DNA from: Mucilaginibacter segetis
GTDB taxonomy: Bacteria; Bacteroidota; Bacteroidia; Sphingobacteriales; Sphingobacteriaceae
Assembly: GCF_016522075.1 (NCBI RefSeq)
Contig: NZ_JAEHFW010000001.1
Coordinates: 1,054,001 to 1,118,000 of the forward strand
Direction: 5' to 3'
Length of the DNA: 64,000 bases
Both the position numbers and the translations under genes were made by a program. Below, one piece after another: positions 27,001-35,649 of the stretch (positions are counted from its first letter, which is position 1; the number at the start of each line of letters is the position of its first letter). The notes under the pieces were generated by a model that made no database searches, had not been told where the DNA came from, and saw only the letters and a list, made by a program, of their open reading frames with translations.

Positions 27001-28140
27001 ATGCACTATACTGAGCAAGACCGTATTAATACTGTCAATAAATACATTAAACTTGACGCCGGTATAGAAAACGACCTTGATGAAATAGTTGAGCTTATCT
27101 CTGAAATATGCGGAACCCCCGTTGCATTAATTACACTTCTTGACGATACTACACAATGGTTTAAAGCTGCTATAGGTACTGATGTTAAATGTACAGACAG
27201 AGAAGTGTCTTTTTGTAATGGCACCATTAAGCAAGACCAGGTATTGATCATCCCTGATCTTTTGCTTGATAAACAACATTGTAACAATCCTTTAGTTATT
27301 AACGAGCCCCATGTAAGGTTTTACGCAGGGGCACCCCTTATTACTAAAGAAGGGCATGCCATAGGCAGTTTGTGCGTGGTTGATATGCTGCCCCGAAATA
27401 TTAACGAAAAACAAAAAAAATCACTTAAAACCTTAGCCCGGCAGGTGGTTAATCTGATGGAGTTGAACTGGAGCCTAACCACTCTTGATGAAAAGCATAA
27501 AAAAGAACAGGAACACGCTTTAACAATAAGTGAATCAGAACTGAAGCTTAAAGCTGTTTTTGATAGTACCGAAGATACTCACATATTAATTAATAAAGAA
27601 TGTGAAATAATTGCTTTTAACCGCTCGGCAGAGGTGTTTATTTATAATAATTACCGCCAGCAGATCAGGGAAGGAGATAGCATTTTTGATTACACAGAAC
27701 CGGCAATGTTAAGGCAGTTTAAAAAATATATTAATATTGCCTTTACCGGCAGAGCCATTAAACGCGAATGGCAGTTAATGGCAGGCACCGCGCTGGAATG
27801 CTGGAAGATAACCTCGTTTATACCGGTTAAAAACAATGATGGTGAAGTTATTGGCGTATCTTTGAACTCCGCAGACGTAACGCATCGTAAAAAGCAGGAA
27901 GAATATATTAAAATACAGAATGCAGCATTGCAGCGCATAGCTATTATACAATCGCATGAGTTGCGCAGGCCGGTTGCTTCTTTATTAGGAATAATGGATT
28001 TACTGCGGATGGAAAAAATTAACTTCAGTTATTTTGATATGATGGAAGTTACCGTTAACGAACTGGATAGAAAGATACGCGGCATTGTTAAAGATTCTGA
28101 AGATACTTTGCACAGAAATCATCTGTCAATAGTTGCTTAA
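27001..28140 (+). CDS. GAF-PAS sensory protein with a histidine-kinase phosphoacceptor box but no ATPase domain
   Basis: The 379-residue soluble protein has a GAF domain (about 20-155, with VRFYAGAPLI and GHAIGSLCVVD), a PAS domain (about 180-300, ending in VSLNSADVTHRKKQEEYI) and a HisKA-like helix pair. The helix pair carries QSHELRRPVASLLGIMDLL, with His319 in the H-box place. It stops about 60 residues later at a normal TAA. No N, G1, F or G2 boxes of a HATPase domain are present in this frame or downstream. It could be phosphorylated by a partner kinase, dimerise with one, or act as a scaffold. The upstream palindrome suggests regulated expression. It is transcribed toward a cold-shock gene. 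Confidence 0.82.
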   Translation: MHYTEQDRINTVNKYIKLDAGIENDLDEIVELISEICGTPVALITLLDDTTQWFKAAIGTDVKCTDREVSFCNGTIKQDQVLIIPDLLLDKQHCNNPLVINEPHVRFYAGAPLITKEGHAIGSLCVVDMLPRNINEKQKKSLKTLARQVVNLMELNWSLTTLDEKHKKEQEHALTISESELKLKAVFDSTEDTHILINKECEIIAFNRSAEVFIYNNYRQQIREGDSIFDYTEPAMLRQFKKYINIAFTGRAIKREWQLMAGTALECWKITSFIPVKNNDGEVIGVSLNSADVTHRKKQEEYIKIQNAALQRIAIIQSHELRRPVASLLGIMDLLRMEKINFSYFDMMEVTVNELDRKIRGIVKDSEDTLHRNHLSIVA

Positions 28141-28227
28141 AACACTCAGTTGTAACTTTTTTGAAATTTTGAATTTGCGTAATTGCCGATTATTATGCCT
28201 ACCTTGCGGCCTTTAATAATTAAAATA

Positions 28228-28422
28228 ATGCAAAAAGAAGGAACAGTAAAATTTTTCAATGAAACAAAAGGGTTTGGTTTTATTACACCTGATGGTGGTG
28301 GCCAGGACGTATTTGTTCATTCAACAGGCCTGATCGATGAGATCCGTGAAAATGATAAAGTTGAGTTTGAAGTAGAAAACGGAAGAAAAGGCTTAAACGC
28401 AGTAAACGTAAAAGTTGTTTAA
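28228..28422 (+). CDS. cold-shock domain protein
   Basis: The 64-residue protein is a single cold-shock beta-barrel. RNP1 is KGFGFI, RNP2 is VFVHSTGL, and the ending [14 protein letters not shown] is typical of Bacteroidota CspA-like proteins. The ATG at 28228 is chosen because [16 protein letters not shown] then begins at residue 3; a longer frame from 28183 adds residues with no family match. It binds single-stranded RNA or DNA and melts structure, possibly during cold or growth transitions. A strong terminator follows at 28454. Confidence 0.93.
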   Translation: MQKEGTVKFFNETKGFGFITPDGGGQDVFVHSTGLIDEIRENDKVEFEVENGRKGLNAVNVKVV

Positions 28423-28453
28423 TATATAAATATTATTAACCATTAAGCGTACA

Positions 28454-28485
28454 AGGCATTCACCAGGCGGTGGATGCCTTTTTTT
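28454..28485 (+). terminator. Rho-independent terminator after the cold-shock gene
   Basis: An 11-bp stem with one G-T pair (28454-28464 with 28469-28479), a 4-nt loop and a run of T. Confidence 0.88.
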
Positions 28486-28492
28486 ATCCGGA

Positions 28493-28732
28493 TTAACCGT
28501 TGCCGCTTAGCCAGAAAATTGCCGAAGCAAATACTACCAACGCTATTAATAATGCAATCAGTGTATTCAATAAATAAAAGGTGTATATTCTTTGCTTGCT
28601 TTTTACCTCACTGTAGGGTATAAACTTATATTTAATAACTAAGAGTAATATGATAAAAATAAAAGTTATCAAATAAAACTCTTTTCTGAAATGTAACGAT
28701 TGTAATTTATTCTCAATATTGTATATATCCAT
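28493..28732 (-). CDS. small two-span membrane protein of unknown function
   Basis: The 79-residue reading begins at the ATG at 28732. A GTG 33 bp further upstream is less likely. Two hydrophobic helices (about 20-37 and 55-75) are joined by a basic loop (KYKFIPYSEVKSKQR). There is no recognised domain. It is convergent with the cold-shock gene and isolated on its strand. Because it is short and has no family match, it is held with moderate confidence. Confidence 0.5.
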   Translation of the reverse strand: MDIYNIENKLQSLHFRKEFYLITFIFIILLLVIKYKFIPYSEVKSKQRIYTFYLLNTLIALLIALVVFASAIFWLSGNG

Positions 28733-28892
28733 ATAGCATAGCTGATCTCCGGGATGCCCCGGCACGTAAATGCTTTTTTAACATAATATAATGGTTATAT
28801 GTTTAAGTTAATGATATTTCAAAATAGTTTAAACAGTGTGGTATATAATTTGTTACTCTAATACAAAATCATCTACTAAAAAGTAAAACATT

Positions 28893-29213
28893 ATGAAAGA
28901 TCAATCAAAAATTATAGCGGCACTTTTAGTGGGTGCTGCAGCGGGTGCTGCATTAGGTTTATTGTTAGCTCCGGAAAAAGGTGGCGAGTTAAGAGACGAT
29001 ATTGCTGATTATGTAAACGATCTGGTGTCGGCCGCTAAAACTAAGGCTCAGGAGACTGCCGAGAATATTAAAGAATACAGCAATAGCAAAGTTGATTCAG
29101 TTAAATCAAGATTTTCAGGAGCAGTTAGCGACGCTGATGACGCGTTAGGTGAAGCAAAAGCCAAAGCAAAAAATGCCTCTGCTGATTTAAACAGCGCGGT
29201 ACAGAACGCTTAA
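28893..29213 (+). CDS. YtxH domain-containing protein
   Basis: The 106-residue protein begins with the YtxH hallmark, a glycine/alanine-rich membrane helix ending in a Pro-Glu-Lys-Gly step (IAALLVGAAAGAALGLLLAP then EKGGELRDDI). A long amphipathic, lysine/alanine-rich helical tail follows (about residues 40-106). Members are usually small stress-associated envelope proteins of unknown mechanism. The tail resembles apolipoprotein or LEA-like helices, which may lie along the membrane. The gene has its own terminator and is convergent with the M1 peptidase gene. Confidence 0.87.
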   Translation: MKDQSKIIAALLVGAAAGAALGLLLAPEKGGELRDDIADYVNDLVSAAKTKAQETAENIKEYSNSKVDSVKSRFSGAVSDADDALGEAKAKAKNASADLNSAVQNA

Positions 29214-29228
29214 TTTATTATAAAATAA

Positions 29229-29266
29229 AAATCCCCCGGAATTTAAATATTCGGGGGATTTTTTTT
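29229..29266. terminator. bidirectional terminator between the YtxH and M1 peptidase genes
   Basis: A strong G/C stem (AAATCCCCC at 29229-29237 with GGGGGATTT at 29253-29261) has T-runs on both strands and serves both converging units. Confidence 0.88.
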
Positions 29267-29276
29267 GCCTGAATTT

Positions 29277-31154
29277 TTATTTAGCAGTCCAGGTATTATT
29301 GCTGGTATCTGCGTCCATAAAAATGCCTCCGTCAAGCGTTACGGATTTTATAGTTTTATTTGTTTTAATATTCACAGTAATTGCTTTTTGGTTGGTTTCC
29401 CATACGGCTGGAGTTTGGTGTAGTGTTAGGGTTGAACCATCTGCATAAGTTAAAATTACATCAAAAGGTACAGCAAACCCTCCTATATTTTGTACATTTA
29501 TACCGTACCCAACCTTATTTTTAACCGGGCCTTGTACAGCAAGGTCAATATAATAATTGGTGAAGAACCAATTGTTAAAGAACCAGTTCAAATTTTTACC
29601 GGATACATTGCTCATTGAATTAAAGTAATCCCACGGAATTGGATGTTTACCATGCCATCTGTCCATGTATCCATGCAAGGCTTTTTTAAACAGATCATCT
29701 CCAAGCATATCTTTTAACGCAAGGTAGCTTAATGATGGCTTACCGTAAGCATTGTTGCCATAGCCGGCTCTTTGCTCGCTTGACGGGGTAATAATAGGCA
29801 GATCCTCCGCCGTAGCAGCGTCATGTATCCATCGGTTAACCCGGAATTGTTTGTAAAAATTAGCGGCGTTTTTCTCTCCTTTTTCAGCAATACCGATAAG
29901 GTATTCCAGGGTTGTTGCCCAACCTTCATCCATAAAGGCGTAACGACTTTCATTTATACCCATATAAAAGGGGAAGTAGGTGTGGGCTATTTCATGGTCC
30001 TGTACTAACTGGGCAAAGCCTAAATTACCAACATCGCTGTCATTAACCATCATCGGGTATTCCATATCTGCAAAACCCTGGAAAGCTGTCATTTTAGGGA
30101 AAGGGTAGGGTACACCCGGCCAGTTATTTGAGAACCACCCCAATGCGTTCCTGCTAAACTGTACCGAGCTGTGAAAATCTTTTGATTTATCTAAAAACGC
30201 TGCCTGCACACTTGCGCGTCTGTTGGTGTTTTTATCAACAATAACACTTGCTGCATCCCAAACGTAATGGTCACTTATGCCAACAGCCATATCACTGATG
30301 TCATTAGCCGTCCACACCCAGGTATTCATATCATTTTGGGCAGTTACACTTTTAGTTGCCAGGTCTTCGGTTGTAGCAATATGAATGGTGGAATCACTCG
30401 TCATTGAACGTTGCAAGCGTTTAGCATATTCCGGCTGTAAAACTTTTTCGGGATTCTGCAAGGTGCCTGTGGCCCAAACTATATAGTTTTTTGGTACGGT
30501 TACCTTTAGCGTGTAATCGTTAAAATCATTATAGAATTCCTGGGCATCAACAAAGGCTAATTGATCCCAGCCATTGTAATCGTCGTAAACAGATACCCGA
30601 GGGTAAAAATAAGCAAGGTAGTAAGTAGTAGAATCTATCATACCTTCCCGGCCACTTTGTTTTGATACCTCAAAATGCCATGTAATATCCATTTTAACAG
30701 AATCATGCGGCATTAATGGAGTAGATAACCTTACAGATTGGTTAGTGGACGAGTTTGTTTTATTGTTCCAGTTTATCTTTTTATCACCAACCATAAAATT
30801 ATCTATCTGTACACCGTCAGTTAAATAATCTTCACCTGCAGTACCAGCACGTGCGGCACCCGGGCGGTGTATGTTTAATATCAATTTCATATTCAGCCTG
30901 TTGAGGGTATCGGGGCTGTTATTAATGTAGGTTATTTGCTCGGTGCCTTTTACCGTACGACCTGGTGGGGTTGCGGTAACGGAGATATTATACCGGCCGT
31001 AATTTTGCCAGTATTTTGGGCCGGGTTTTCCGTCTAAGGCTCGCGTGCCATTTTTATACGCCTGCTTAATATCACGTGGCATATACAAACTCTGTGCTTG
31101 TAGTTGCAGCAAAAACAGGCTGCATATTGCGGTTAATAGTATTGATTTTAACAT
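29277..31154 (-). CDS. secreted M1 family metallopeptidase
   Basis: The 625-residue protein has a signal peptide (MLKSILLTAICSLFLLQLQA). The gluzincin zinc site is exact: HEIAH at 387-391 followed 18 residues later by Glu410 in NESRYAFMDEGW. The aminopeptidase GxMEN motif is changed to GFADMEYP, as in the Bacteroidota group of M1-like peptidases, so exo- versus endo-specificity is not certain. The N-terminal region carries the usual saddle-shaped beta domain. It likely degrades peptides in the periplasm or at the cell surface. It is transcribed alone and ends at the shared hairpin. Confidence 0.9.
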   Translation of the reverse strand: MLKSILLTAICSLFLLQLQAQSLYMPRDIKQAYKNGTRALDGKPGPKYWQNYGRYNISVTATPPGRTVKGTEQITYINNSPDTLNRLNMKLILNIHRPGAARAGTAGEDYLTDGVQIDNFMVGDKKINWNNKTNSSTNQSVRLSTPLMPHDSVKMDITWHFEVSKQSGREGMIDSTTYYLAYFYPRVSVYDDYNGWDQLAFVDAQEFYNDFNDYTLKVTVPKNYIVWATGTLQNPEKVLQPEYAKRLQRSMTSDSTIHIATTEDLATKSVTAQNDMNTWVWTANDISDMAVGISDHYVWDAASVIVDKNTNRRASVQAAFLDKSKDFHSSVQFSRNALGWFSNNWPGVPYPFPKMTAFQGFADMEYPMMVNDSDVGNLGFAQLVQDHEIAHTYFPFYMGINESRYAFMDEGWATTLEYLIGIAEKGEKNAANFYKQFRVNRWIHDAATAEDLPIITPSSEQRAGYGNNAYGKPSLSYLALKDMLGDDLFKKALHGYMDRWHGKHPIPWDYFNSMSNVSGKNLNWFFNNWFFTNYYIDLAVQGPVKNKVGYGINVQNIGGFAVPFDVILTYADGSTLTLHQTPAVWETNQKAITVNIKTNKTIKSVTLDGGIFMDADTSNNTWTAK

Positions 31155-31340
31155 CTTTAATTTTATGATTTAATAAATGTATTTGGGTAAAGCGTGCAAA
31201 TTAAAAATTTAATAACTAAATAGGTTGCTATCAAAGTAAACGAATTGTTACAAAGAGTTTGGCGTGATAACTTGCCTTCCTGACATTATTTTTTTTTATT
31301 TGCTTATAGTTATTTTAGTAGGGGTATTAAATAACTCTAT

Positions 31341-31370
31341 AAAGCCGGGCAATTTGTCCGGTTTTGTTGT
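31341..31370 (+). terminator. terminator-like hairpin without an obvious plus-strand gene
   Basis: A 10-bp stem with G-T pairs (31341-31350 with 31356-31365) is followed by TTTTGTTGTTTG on the plus strand. No plus-strand gene ends here; the genes on both sides are on the minus strand. It may end an unannotated small plus-strand transcript or be a weak terminator for the DUF892 gene. Confidence 0.4.
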
Positions 31371-31387
31371 TTGTAGCCAGTTATATA

Positions 31388-31894
31388 TTAATCGGTCGTA
31401 ATATATTCCTTTGCAATAAGGGCAAATAATTTATCATTCTCCTTTGCCTCGTCAAAATTTTCTATCAATAATTGCTTAACATCGGCCAGTTCTAACATTG
31501 ATGCTATCATAATAAGCATCCGGAATGAAGTGATATTTACATGCTCAAGCAATTGTACATACAGCATCAGATCAAGGTCATTTAAAACGGGAATAGTTTG
31601 GTTTTCATCCAGGCAAAATTCGTCTTTAATTATTGATTTGATAGGATTACAATCGTCATTTACCGGCTTTTCATCAATTAAAGTGTAGATTTCCTCCATC
31701 CGCTCTATTTGCTTTTTTACGTCCTCACCAAATTCGTTTATAGCTAATTGTAATCCTTTAAAGGAAGCCAGAGATTTTAAATGCGCAATATTTTTATATA
31801 AAAAACATTTACCGTTATATATCCGGTGCAGATGATGTAAAAAGATATTTTTCAAAAAAACATTATCGGGCGGCGGAGGGGTCAAGGCTGTCAT
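31388..31894 (-). CDS. ferritin-like DUF892 (YciE/YciF family) protein, probably metal-site degenerate
   Basis: The 168-residue reading uses the ATG at 31894; a TTG upstream is rejected. The four-helix pattern of the YciE/YciF family can be followed: FLHHLHRIYNGKCFLYKNI, VKKQIERMEEIYTLI, LYVQLLEHVNITSFRMLI and ENFDEAKENDKLFALI. From memory of the family, the first-helix metal-ligand Glu (IY-x-A-E) is here G-K, the second-helix H-x-x-E-T is F-G-E-D-V, and the third keeps E-H but loses the later Glu. So the di-iron site seems incomplete. The family is tied to stress tolerance. The gene is divergent from the Smr gene. Confidence 0.75.
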   Translation of the reverse strand: MTALTPPPPDNVFLKNIFLHHLHRIYNGKCFLYKNIAHLKSLASFKGLQLAINEFGEDVKKQIERMEEIYTLIDEKPVNDDCNPIKSIIKDEFCLDENQTIPVLNDLDLMLYVQLLEHVNITSFRMLIMIASMLELADVKQLLIENFDEAKENDKLFALIAKEYITTD

Positions 31895-32039
31895 TTTTTC
31901 TACGTTGTTTAAATTGCTTTGGGGGAGCAAAAATTCTAAATCTATTTGAAATTATAAAAAAAGAATTGCTACGTAAATGTAAGTTTAATTATCCTGTTTA
32001 TTCTATATTAATAACTTTACAACTTATTTATTTGATCAT

Positions 32040-32984
32040 ATGAAATATAAATTGGGTGATTTTGTACGCTTTGTTGACGAGAAAATGGAGGGATATGTAA
32101 CCCGCATTATTGATGAACAAATGATTGGAGTTACTACTGAGGATGATTTTGAGATCCCGGTATTAGCAAGTAAAGTAACCTCTGTTCACGGGCAAAGTAA
32201 GGTAGTAGGCGACGAAGAACCTGAAGAGCTAACACACATACCTGCTGCGGAGTTTAAAGCTAATGGTGTACACGTGGCTGTTGTTAGCGATGCTAATATA
32301 GGTGCCCTGGTGCATTTATATATAATTAACCAAACATCTTACCAATTGCTTGCATCGGTAACGGCCGAGGAACAGAAGCATTATAAAGGGTTATTTGCCG
32401 GTTTGATAGAGGCAAACTCATTAGCAAAAATTCACTCCGCTAAACTATCCGATCTGCAATTATGGCCAAAATTTGAATTTCAAATATTATTTCACTCCAA
32501 GCACAATCATCCTTTAAAAAAGCCGCTTACAGTTCGTGAACAATTTAAAGCCAAAGATTTTGCAGGTGCTAAAACGCAGATTCCCTTTTTAAAACAACAG
32601 GGCTGGCTTATACAACTTGATGAACCGGAACTGATAATTGACGCCGAAAAACTAAAAGAAAGTTTTTTTAAACCAGCCGAAGAAAAACTGGAAGTAAAAA
32701 AGCCGGCTGCAGAAATAGACCTGCATATTGAAAAACTGCGCGATGATTACCAGTTTTTAACCAGTAGCGAAATCCTGAATATACAGCTATCTAACTTTAA
32801 AAATGAACTGGATGCTGCCATTGTTCACCAAATGCCTGACATTACCTTTATACATGGTACAGGCAACGGAATACTAAAACATGAATTACATAAGCGCTTA
32901 AGCAAACACCCTAAAGTGCAAACCTTTATGGATGCCCAAAAGGAGAAATTTGGTTATGGAGCAACAAAAGTAATATTGAAATAG
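32040..32984 (+). CDS. DUF2027 / Smr domain protein
   Basis: The 314-residue protein opens with a KOW/SH3-like DUF2027 module (KYKLGDFVRFVDEKMEGYVTR, EIPVLASKV). A central region resembling a jelly-roll follows, then a C-terminal Smr domain. Its signature is EIDLHIEKL near 236-244 and HGTGNGILKHELHKRL near 281-296, ending YGATKVIL. Smr domains nick branched DNA or act as RNA endonucleases on stalled translation, depending on the clade. No MutS2 part is fused. The separate MutS-like ATPase at 9871 is the only MutS relative in the window. It is monocistronic, divergent from DUF892. Confidence 0.85.
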   Translation: MKYKLGDFVRFVDEKMEGYVTRIIDEQMIGVTTEDDFEIPVLASKVTSVHGQSKVVGDEEPEELTHIPAAEFKANGVHVAVVSDANIGALVHLYIINQTSYQLLASVTAEEQKHYKGLFAGLIEANSLAKIHSAKLSDLQLWPKFEFQILFHSKHNHPLKKPLTVREQFKAKDFAGAKTQIPFLKQQGWLIQLDEPELIIDAEKLKESFFKPAEEKLEVKKPAAEIDLHIEKLRDDYQFLTSSEILNIQLSNFKNELDAAIVHQMPDITFIHGTGNGILKHELHKRLSKHPKVQTFMDAQKEKFGYGATKVILK

Positions 32985-33084
32985 CTGTACTAAATAAATA
33001 TCCTACAGCATAAATGTTTAATTGACATATAAATTATCGGGCACGATCCGTATATTTAAAATGTATTAACCAATTAATCCATTT

Positions 33085-35478
33085 ATGCTGAAATATATTT
33101 TAAGCGTTAGAATATTTGCTATCGCTATTTTAAGCCTCTGTTGTTCGGGCTTGGCAAACGCAGGTATCATATCATTTACTACCACTCCTAAAAGTGTATT
33201 GTTTAAACTGAATAAAGGCCTGATGCAGATAAATATATGCAGAGCTGATATTATCGAAGTGAAATACACCATATTAGATGCTTTTCAGGATAAGGAATCG
33301 CTCGTTGTAAGTAATAAATGGCCGCAATCAGTTCCATACTCCGCTATTGATGGTAAAACCGAGGTGATTATTACTACAGGCAAATTAAAGATCACCGTAA
33401 ACAAGGCAACAAACGCTATAACATATGCTGATTTAAAAGGCAGGGTAATTACCGCGGAAGATAGTGCGAATAAAAGCATGACCCCGGCTACCATCGCAGG
33501 CATTGATACTTATAATTGTACTACACAATTTACCTCTCCTGCTGATGAAGCTTTATATGGTTTAGGTTGCCACCCGCTTGATTCTTTATCCATTAACTAC
33601 AAGGGCCGCGATCAGGATCTGGCCATAAGATATCTTACAGGAGCTATCCCTGTTTTACTTTCGACCAAAGGTTATGGCTTAATGTGGGATAATTACTCGG
33701 CATCCAACTTTTATGGAGCCGTAGATGGTGACACCAAATTCAAATACGTATCCGAAAGCGGTAAGCAGGTAGACTACTATTTTTTTTACGGCCCCGATTT
33801 TGATCAGATCATAAATTTATATCGTACTGCTACCGGAACCGCGCCTATGTTTGGTAAATGGGCGTTCGGTTTATTTCAATCTCAGGACAGGTATTTGAGC
33901 GAGAAAGAGGTGCTATCCGTAAAGGATAATTACCGCGATAACCACATACCGGTTGATGTTATTGTTCAGGATTGGTATTACTGGGATCCTCTGCCTATCG
34001 GCTCGCATGTGATGCAGCCGCAACGCTACCCACATCCAAAACAAATGGTTGATGAACTGCATAAAGCCAATTTACACGCTATGATATCTATATGGCCGGT
34101 ATTTGGCAAAGGCACACCAAACTATGATGCGTTAAAAAAAATAGGAGGATTGACCAGCATCACCTGGGATAATGTGGTTACACATACCTTTGATACTTAT
34201 TACGATGCCCATAATCCGGCTGCCCGTGAATTATACTGGGATCAGGCGCGCGATAGTTTGATTAAACGAGATGGTTGGGATGCATGGTGGATAGATCAAT
34301 GCGAACCGGATAACGGCTCCTTGCTTGATGAGCGTCGTAAAGCCGATTTTTATACAGGTAAGGGGATAGATTATTTTAACACTTACTCTTTAGAACATAC
34401 CACAGGCGTTTACAAAGGCTGGCGCAGGGATATTCCCGGTAAAAGGGCATTCTTTTTAGTAAGACAGTCTTTTGCAGGCGAACAGCGGAATGCCTCGGTT
34501 TTATGGTCGTCAGATATAGAATGTACGTTCGCTGATTTTAAGAATCAGGTGCCGCAGGGGATAAATGCATGCGCGTCAGGTATCCCTTACTGGACATCCG
34601 ACATCGGTGGTTACCATTATCACTGGACCGCTCCCGATTGGTCTAAACCTGAATTCAGGGAGTTATTTACCCGCTGGTTTCAATTCGGGGCCTTTAGCCC
34701 GATATTCCGCATACACGGTAAAGGTGAGCGCGCGTTGTTCTCTAACAACTGGGACGATAAAACCAAAGACATATTGCTGAATTTCGACAAACTGCGTTAC
34801 CGTTTACTACCCTATATATATTCGCTTGCAGGCCGTGTAACTACCGAAAATTATACCATAATGCGCGCGCTTACATTCGATTTCAGGAACGACCCGAATG
34901 TTTACAATATTCCTGATCAGTATATGTTTGGCCCTGCATTTTTAGTAAATCCTGTTACAGAGCAATTATATACAGGTACTGACGCCGATAAAAAAGTAAA
35001 AACACGGGAAGTTTATTTGCCTGCTAAAACAAAGTGGTATAACTTCTGGACGGGAGAGGTAAAAAATGGTGGCCAAAAACTTGCGGTTGATGTACCAATG
35101 GATATCATGCCTTTGTATGTAAGGGCAGGATCTATTGTACCAATGGGGCCGATAATGGAATATGCTACAGAAATACCTGCTGACCTCATCGAATTACGTA
35201 TATATCCCGGTGCCGATGGCGAATTCACTTACTACGAGGATGAGAATGATAACTATAACTATGAAAAAGGCATGCGGGCCACTTTTACCTTAAACTGGGA
35301 TAACAGCAAAAAGCAATTGACCATATCAGATACACATGGCAGCTTCACGGGAATGTTAAAAAAATATACGTTTAATATTGTTATGGTTGATGGCATGCAT
35401 GGTTCTGATACCGGAAATACTATAAAAGCAGACAAAACGGTAATTTATACAGGTAAAAAAATGACGGTGAAAATGTAG
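33085..35478 (+). CDS. secreted glycoside hydrolase family 31 (alpha-xylosidase/alpha-glucosidase type)
   Basis: The 797-residue protein has a signal peptide (to about SGLANAG, residue 27). It contains the GH31 N-terminal sandwich (PADEALYGLGCHPLD, with GYGLMWDNYS) and a TIM barrel with HIPVDVIVQDWYYWD, DAWWIDQCEPD (nucleophile Asp404) and VLWSSDIECTF (acid/base Asp477). Two C-terminal sandwich domains follow. These patterns fit alpha-xylosidase-like GH31 enzymes with TonB-borne oligosaccharides as substrates. Alpha-glucosidase cannot be ruled out. No SusC/D pair adjoins it. A terminator follows. Confidence 0.92.
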   Translation: MLKYILSVRIFAIAILSLCCSGLANAGIISFTTTPKSVLFKLNKGLMQINICRADIIEVKYTILDAFQDKESLVVSNKWPQSVPYSAIDGKTEVIITTGKLKITVNKATNAITYADLKGRVITAEDSANKSMTPATIAGIDTYNCTTQFTSPADEALYGLGCHPLDSLSINYKGRDQDLAIRYLTGAIPVLLSTKGYGLMWDNYSASNFYGAVDGDTKFKYVSESGKQVDYYFFYGPDFDQIINLYRTATGTAPMFGKWAFGLFQSQDRYLSEKEVLSVKDNYRDNHIPVDVIVQDWYYWDPLPIGSHVMQPQRYPHPKQMVDELHKANLHAMISIWPVFGKGTPNYDALKKIGGLTSITWDNVVTHTFDTYYDAHNPAARELYWDQARDSLIKRDGWDAWWIDQCEPDNGSLLDERRKADFYTGKGIDYFNTYSLEHTTGVYKGWRRDIPGKRAFFLVRQSFAGEQRNASVLWSSDIECTFADFKNQVPQGINACASGIPYWTSDIGGYHYHWTAPDWSKPEFRELFTRWFQFGAFSPIFRIHGKGERALFSNNWDDKTKDILLNFDKLRYRLLPYIYSLAGRVTTENYTIMRALTFDFRNDPNVYNIPDQYMFGPAFLVNPVTEQLYTGTDADKKVKTREVYLPAKTKWYNFWTGEVKNGGQKLAVDVPMDIMPLYVRAGSIVPMGPIMEYATEIPADLIELRIYPGADGEFTYYEDENDNYNYEKGMRATFTLNWDNSKKQLTISDTHGSFTGMLKKYTFNIVMVDGMHGSDTGNTIKADKTVIYTGKKMTVKM

Positions 35479-35526
35479 TGGGTGAAAGCGTTTTAGCTAA
35501 AGGAGATTATTAATATTAACTTTTTT

Positions 35527-35558
35527 ACCCGGTTCATTAAAATGGGCCGGGTTTTTGT
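35527..35558 (+). terminator. Rho-independent terminator after the GH31 gene
   Basis: An 11-bp stem including two G-T pairs (35527-35537 with 35542-35552), a 4-nt loop and T5. Confidence 0.88.
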
Positions 35559-35649
35559 TTAACTTTTATTGCGTTTAATTTATAAAACTTATAATATGTG
35601 AAATTAATACTCTTAACAGTTAATTAAGTAAACCATTAAATAAATTAAA

